The notes below the pieces were generated by a model. The model did not search any database and had not been told where the DNA came from. It was given only the letters and a program-made list of their open reading frames with translations. From contig JADFVP010000216.1 in the NCBI GenBank assembly GCA_015222595.1, positions 1 through 10,805 on the forward strand: a DNA stretch of 10,805 bases. Direction: 5' to 3'. Positions 6,851 to 10,805 of the stretch are shown piece after piece. The stretch comes from Pseudomonadota bacterium. Its GTDB lineage: Bacteria; Desulfobacterota; GWC2-55-46; JADFVP01. The stretch's first letter is position 1. The number at the start of each line of letters is the position of its first letter. A program made the position numbers and the translations under genes.

Positions 6851-9800
6851 TTAACACGCGCCGAGAAGTTCTTTCAACAGGTATTTCGCTTGCACGAGTA
6901 CCGACTCTTTAGGCTCTATGGTCATGACGAGCCTAGAGTCCGGTGTTACTGCATAGGTTTTGGGAAACTCTTTAAAGAGGCCAAGGGCTCTGTTCGCGAC
7001 GCTGGGGTCGGCGCCTGCCCCTACTGACGCGTCGGAAGCAGGAGGAGCGAGCCGCAGGTAGAGCTTGCGCCCTTTCTGTACAAGCTCCGTTGCCTTGAGC
7101 CTCTTTAGCGAGACCTTTAACCGCATAACGGCAATAAGGTTCTCTACAAGTTCGGGGAGTTCGCCGAAACGGTCTTCCATTTCGTCGGTTATCGCATCTA
7201 CTTCGTCGTCGTCCGCGGCCCCGGCCAGCCGCTTGTAGAGTCCGAGCCTGAGCCTTGTGTCGGCGATATACTCCTCAGGCAGGTACTGCGAGACTTTGAG
7301 GTTTATCTCCGGGGCAACCTCCTCTTCGACCTCCTTGCCCTGAAGCTCGGCCACCGCCTCCTCCAATAGCTGCGTGTACATCTCGAAACCGACGGCTGCA
7401 ATGGAGCCCGACTGCGAGGTTCCGAGCAGCTCTCCGGCGCCGCGTATCTCAAGGTCGTAGGTCGCTATCTTGAAGCCGCTTCCGGGGTCAGAGAGTTCCT
7501 CTATCACCTCGATGCGCTTGCGCGCGTCTGCGCTCATAATGGCTGAGTCCGGGCAGATAAAGTAGGCGTACGCCCGGTGGCTGCTTCTGCCGACCCGGCC
7601 CCGCAGTTGGTACAGTTCGGCTAGCCCGAAGCGGTCGGCCCTGTTTATTATTATGGTGTTTGCGCTCGGTATGTCGAGGCCCGACTCTATTATAGCGGTA
7701 GAGAGCAATACATCAATCTCGCCGTTTACAAAGCCGAGCATCTTCTCCTCTAGCTCCCTCTCCTTCATCTGCCCGTGCGCTGCGGCTATTCTAGCGTCTG
7801 GCAGAATGCGTTTTAGAAATGTCAGCATAGAGGGCATGGACTGAATTCTGTTGTGGACGAAGAAGACCTGCCCTCCTCTGTTCATCTCTCTTGAAATGGC
7901 TTCCTCTATCATCTCCTCGTCGAAGCGTATAACGCGGGTCTTTATCGCCAGCCGGTCTTCGGGCGGGGTGTTGATTATGGAGAGGTCGCGGATAGAGGCG
8001 AAGGACATGTGGAGCGTGCGCGGAATAGGGGTGGCCGTAAGGGTAAGTACGTCAACCGACTTTCTAAGAGCTTTTAGTCTCTCTTTCTGGGCCACACCGA
8101 AGCGGTGCTCTTCGTCTATGATTATCATGCCGAGGTCTTTAAAGAGCACGTCTTTTTGCAGCAGCCTGTGTGTGCCGATGAGTATGTCTACCTCGCCGCG
8201 CCCAAGGCGCGCGATTGTTTCGTTCTGCTCTTTTCTCGACCTGAAGCGGCTCAAGACCTCAACGCGTACGGGGTACGGCGCGAGCCTGCTGGTAAACGTC
8301 AGGTAATGTTGCGTGGCGAGCACGGTGGTAGGAACGAGCACCGCCACCTGCTTCGAGTCCTGCGCCGCCTTGAAGGCGGCCCGCATGGCGACCTCGGTCT
8401 TGCCGTAGCCGACGTCTCCGCAGACGAGCCTGTCCATCGGCCTTTTACGCACCATGTCGTCTATGCACTCTTTTATCGCGCGAGCCTGGTCCGGGGTTTC
8501 GTCGTACTCGAAGCCGGCCTCGAACTCTTCGAACATAGCGTCTGCGGCGCTGAAGCTGTAGCCCTCGGCCACCTCGCGCTCCGCGTAGAGCTTTAGAAGC
8601 TCTACCGCCATCTGCTCGACCGCGTGCTTTACCTTGCCCGTAGCCTTTGCCCAGCTCGTGCCGCCGAGCTTATCGAGCGTAGCGGTTCTGCCCTCCATTG
8701 CGTGGTATCGGCTGATGAGGTCCATGCGCGAGACCGGAAGGTAGAGCTTGTCTCCGCCGGCGTACTCTAGCAGCAGAAAGTCGCTCTCGACAGAGTCAAC
8801 CTCCAGGCGCTTTAGCCCCCTGTGGAGTGCGATGCCGTGGTGGGCGTGGACGATATGGTCGCCGACAGCAAGGTCCTGAAGCTGGGTCAGGAACGCCTCC
8901 AGCTTTTTCTTCGGCGGCTCGCGCCTCTTGGCCCGCTCGCCGAAGATCTCCTCTTCGGCCACTATAACTAAAGACTCAGAGGTAAGCGAGAAGCCGCTCG
9001 AAAGTGTGCCGACGGCAACCGTAAGAGTTCCGGCCTTTGCGACCTCCGTGCTCTCTCTGATTGTGGCCGACAGACCGTAGCCCTCTAGAAGCTCAAGGGT
9101 TCTTTTTGATTGGGCTCTGTTGTGCGCGGTTACGGTAACCCCTCTGCCCGCGTGGAGCCAGCTCTCAATTCTATCGGCAAGGGGTCGTAACGGCTCCTCT
9201 TCGCCAGAGCCCCTCTGGCCCTTCAACTCTCCTGTAAGCTCCCTGTTGCTCTTCGTCTCTACTCTTGTACCCTCTGCGCTCTCGAACGGTTCGAGCTTGA
9301 GCGTTGCCTGAGACTCTATCCGTTTGGCCATCTCTTCTGGCGGCATGTAGAGCGAGTCGGGCTCCACAAAGAACTTTCCGCTCTCTTCCATTCGCTCTGC
9401 CGCGTGGGCTACCTCATCTCGGTAAGTCTCTATGCGGGCCTCTACCAGAGAGGAGTCCACTATTGAGATGAGCGCACCGTCGCCGAGGTAGTCGAAAAGG
9501 GTTGAGAGTGGTGAATCGTAAAAGAGCGGAAGTAGCGCCTCGGTAGACTCGCTCGCAATACCGTGGCGCAGTTTGGTCGAGAGCGGTTCCCAGACCCCGC
9601 GTGCGAGCGAGAGATCGTCTGCGCGGTCTATTACCTTGTCGCGTACCTTTAGCCCGGAGAGCGACTTTGCCGAGGTCTGACGCCCAGGGAGTATGAGCGC
9701 CGAGGCCAAAGAGCCCTGAGACCTCTGAGAGCTTATCTCGAACGGGCGTATAGACTCTATGAGGTCTCCGTAGAACTCTATTCTTAACGGGTCTTCGAAG

Positions 9801-10390
9801 GCCGGGGGGAAGATATCTATGATAGAGCCGCGAACGCTTATCTCTCCGCGCTCTTCGACCATCGACATGCGACGGTAGCCGAGCGCCGAGAGCCGTTCGA
9901 TAAGTCCGTTCCGCTCGTACTCCTCTTCTACCACGAGGTTCAGCGAGCTGTCGTCCATCTGCGTCTTCGGCATTATGCGTTGGGCGAGCGCGTGTATGGC
10001 CGCCACCACTATGACCGGCTCTGCGTCAGAGTCGGCCAGCCGCGCCATGAGCGCTATTCTTGCGCTCCTAAGCTCCGGGTGCGTGGTCTGGGTGTCGAAC
10101 GGAAGTACCTCGGTAGACGGGTAGAGCGCAACAGAAGCGGCCCCGAGAAAGAAAGAGAGGTCGTCGGCAAAAAGCTCTGCGCTCTCGTCGTCGGGCAGAA
10201 GTACGAGGGTAGGGCGCGGGCGCAGTGTAAAGACGGTTCCGAGAAAGTAGGCGCGCGAAGAGCCGTAAAGGCCGTTTATGCTTGTTGAGTCGGCCCCGCC
10301 AAGTGCCGAGACCGTGGCGGCACTCGCACCAAAAGGCGAGAGCCCTGTGCCGTCTTCTCTACTTTTTTTGTCTGTCGGCTCTGTTGCCAT
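6851..10390 (-). CDS. mfd: Mfd, transcription-repair coupling factor
   Basis: Mfd is a double-stranded DNA translocase that binds RNA polymerase stalled at lesions, pushes it off and brings in UvrA. The 1179 residues match the family (E. coli 1148). The UvrB-like N-terminal module spans about 40-320, including the ERGEISVRGSIIDIFPP block near 180-196. The RNA-polymerase interaction domain (CarD/TRCF type) is about 505-570, starting at GDHIVHAHHG. The superfamily 2 motor follows: Walker A GDVGYGKTE at 658-666, DEEH at 759-762, TATPIPRTL at 785-793 and QLRGRVGRS at 928-936. The C-terminal TRCF regulatory domain is about 1025-1150. The ATG at 10390 has a modest AAGG six bases upstream and lies about 55 bases below a good -10 element. 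It appears to be the first gene of an operon ending in uvrA, its direct partner. No domain is missing. Confidence 0.99.
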   Translation of the reverse strand: MATEPTDKKSREDGTGLSPFGASAATVSALGGADSTSINGLYGSSRAYFLGTVFTLRPRPTLVLLPDDESAELFADDLSFFLGAASVALYPSTEVLPFDTQTTHPELRSARIALMARLADSDAEPVIVVAAIHALAQRIMPKTQMDDSSLNLVVEEEYERNGLIERLSALGYRRMSMVEERGEISVRGSIIDIFPPAFEDPLRIEFYGDLIESIRPFEISSQRSQGSLASALILPGRQTSAKSLSGLKVRDKVIDRADDLSLARGVWEPLSTKLRHGIASESTEALLPLFYDSPLSTLFDYLGDGALISIVDSSLVEARIETYRDEVAHAAERMEESGKFFVEPDSLYMPPEEMAKRIESQATLKLEPFESAEGTRVETKSNRELTGELKGQRGSGEEEPLRPLADRIESWLHAGRGVTVTAHNRAQSKRTLELLEGYGLSATIRESTEVAKAGTLTVAVGTLSSGFSLTSESLVIVAEEEIFGERAKRREPPKKKLEAFLTQLQDLAVGDHIVHAHHGIALHRGLKRLEVDSVESDFLLLEYAGGDKLYLPVSRMDLISRYHAMEGRTATLDKLGGTSWAKATGKVKHAVEQMAVELLKLYAEREVAEGYSFSAADAMFEEFEAGFEYDETPDQARAIKECIDDMVRKRPMDRLVCGDVGYGKTEVAMRAAFKAAQDSKQVAVLVPTTVLATQHYLTFTSRLAPYPVRVEVLSRFRSRKEQNETIARLGRGEVDILIGTHRLLQKDVLFKDLGMIIIDEEHRFGVAQKERLKALRKSVDVLTLTATPIPRTLHMSFASIRDLSIINTPPEDRLAIKTRVIRFDEEMIEEAISREMNRGGQVFFVHNRIQSMPSMLTFLKRILPDARIAAAHGQMKERELEEKMLGFVNGEIDVLLSTAIIESGLDIPSANTIIINRADRFGLAELYQLRGRVGRSSHRAYAYFICPDSAIMSADARKRIEVIEELSDPGSGFKIATYDLEIRGAGELLGTSQSGSIAAVGFEMYTQLLEEAVAELQGKEVEEEVAPEINLKVSQYLPEEYIADTRLRLGLYKRLAGAADDDEVDAITDEMEDRFGELPELVENLIAVMRLKVSLKRLKATELVQKGRKLYLRLAPPASDASVGAGADPSVANRALGLFKEFPKTYAVTPDSRLVMTIEPKESVLVQAKYLLKELLGAC

Positions 10391-10444
10391 ATGCTGCCTT
10401 TTAAGATGCTATGCCTGTTGAAGCTCTTGGGTCTGAAGCGAAAA

Positions 10445-10453
10445 ATTATACCA
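10445..10453 (-). promoter_or_regulatory. Predicted extended -10 promoter of the mfd operon
   Basis: The minus strand reads TGGTATAAT here, a perfect sigma-70 -10 hexamer with the TGn extension. No good -35 hexamer is found at 16-18 bp; the best, TGTCGC, is poor, and extended -10 promoters often tolerate this. The start of transcription would be near 10438, giving a leader of about 47 bases before the mfd ATG. Confidence 0.55.
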
Positions 10454-10750
10454 TAACAGGCGTGGCGGCGACACGTTTTGTTTTTTTGCATTGCCCGGGC
10501 ATAGCCCCCTCATTATTTTTGCTACTTAACTCGTTACAAGGGTACGGTTCTTGAGGAATGAAGTTCGAGTTCTGTCGTTGGTCCGTTATTTGTGTTGGGC
10601 CGAGAGCAGAGTTGGTGAGAAATAGTTGAAAGGAGGGGGTGAGGGCGCTTGAAACCAGAATAATCAAGCATAACTGATAGATATGCGATTTCGTGCCCGC
10701 TGATGAAACTTTAAATTAATCTTATCTTATCTGTTGTTGCAAGATATCAC
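10454..10750. other. Non-coding interval between divergent promoters
   Basis: This 297-base stretch has no reading frame that I would call a gene. It holds a T/A homopolymer tract (10478-10487), the zero-loop palindrome TGCCCGGGCA (10492-10501), a purine-rich run around 10611-10645 with an AAGGAGG-like string but no usable start codon, and an AT-rich zone (10705-10745) that may act as an UP-like element for the rightward promoter. I see no tRNA, riboswitch or terminator. A 73-residue minus-strand frame starting with TTG at 10667 lacks a ribosome binding site and any family resemblance. Confidence 0.5.
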
Positions 10751-10778
10751 TTGACATGTATTCAATGTATGGTAAAAA
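10751..10778 (+). promoter_or_regulatory. Predicted sigma-70 promoter for a gene beyond the right edge
   Basis: A perfect -35 TTGACA (10751-10756) is followed at 16 bp by TAAAAA (10773-10778), a four-of-six match to the -10 consensus with an upstream TGG (10770-10772) that forms an extended -10. An AT-rich tract lies upstream. Transcription would begin near 10785 and run right, away from mfd. The spacer contains two ATGTAT copies (10756-10761 and 10765-10770), a possible regulator site. Confidence 0.55.
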
Positions 10779-10792
10779 CAGCTTCTGTCTAT

Positions 10793-10797
10793 AGGAG
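10793..10797 (+). promoter_or_regulatory. Predicted ribosome binding site for a gene starting at the window edge
   Basis: AGGAG lies about 15 bases downstream of the predicted -10, and the window ends eight bases later in TTTTA. If the next two bases are TG, an ATG would sit at a standard seven-base spacing. The product cannot be seen. Confidence 0.45.
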
Positions 10798-10805
10798 TGC
10801 TTTTA

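Noticed and set aside
6274..6912. 212-codon serine-rich plus-strand frame
   Set aside because: It is antisense to the PpiC lipoprotein; the serine richness mirrors the Glu/Arg-rich sense strand.
10413..10461. GCCTGTT and AACAGGC repeat around the mfd -10 as a possible LexA site
   Set aside because: The half-sites are 35 bp apart, far from the E. coli CTGT-N8-ACAG spacing; 7-bp repeats at this distance may be chance.
10492..10501. Palindrome TGCCCGGGCA near T/A tracts, as a possible terminator
   Set aside because: It has no loop, and the T run precedes it on the plus strand and becomes an A run after it on the minus strand, so it does not fit an intrinsic terminator.
10446..10667. 73-codon minus-strand frame upstream of mfd
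   Set aside because: It has a TTG start, no Shine-Dalgarno, overlaps the predicted mfd -10 element, and shows no recognisable family.
10632..10673. AAGGAGG-like string followed by GTG as a small leader peptide
   Set aside because: The GTG directly abuts the purine string with almost no spacing, and the frame ends after about 12 codons.
10756..10770. ATGTAT repeats as a MerR-type operator
   Set aside because: MerR-family operators are dyads in long 19-20 bp spacers; these are direct repeats in a 16-bp spacer.
1..10805. A hidden defence system, mobile element, CRISPR array or RNA gene
   Set aside because: Almost all the sequence is explained by six well-known protein families; no transposase, integrase, repeat array, terminal repeats or tRNA-like sequence was seen.

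Overview
The window looks like ordinary chromosome from a Gram-negative, cytochrome-rich bacterium. The evidence is a multiheme c-type cytochrome of the doubled-CxxCH type common in Desulfobacterota (former Deltaproteobacteria) such as Geobacter and relatives, a SurA-like outer-membrane-protein chaperone, and a lipoprotein prolyl isomerase. The phylum is an inference. I cannot name a genus.

Layout. Positions 1-792 (+) hold the 3' part of a multiheme cytochrome c gene whose start lies left of the window. It converges on uvrA, and the 133-base gap between them contains a perfect 18-bp hairpin (834-873) that can stop transcription from both sides. From 926 to 10390 everything is on the minus strand and reads, in transcription order, mfd, a PpiC-type lipoprotein, a SurA-like chaperone, pdxA, uvrA. 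The gaps are 83 bp, a 4-bp overlap, 52 bp and 40 bp, with no terminator seen inside, so I read it as one operon. A likely promoter (extended -10) lies at 10445-10453, just upstream of mfd. The last 415 bases hold no supported gene. Their right end carries a good sigma-70 promoter and a Shine-Dalgarno site pointing right, so a divergent gene probably starts at or just after the window edge.

How the genes work together. Mfd and UvrA are the first and last genes of the operon and act in one pathway: Mfd displaces RNA polymerase stalled at lesions and recruits UvrA for nucleotide excision repair. Between them are two periplasmic folding factors and the vitamin B6 enzyme PdxA. The surA-pdxA adjacency is also known from Escherichia coli, so that part is an old linkage. 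The cytochrome is a separate unit, probably used in periplasmic or extracellular electron transfer, with codon use suggesting strong expression.

I found no mobile element, CRISPR array, RNA gene or evident new biological system. The most interesting points are the loss of parvulin active-site histidines in the two isomerase-like proteins, the long heme-free insert in the cytochrome, and the operon arrangement.
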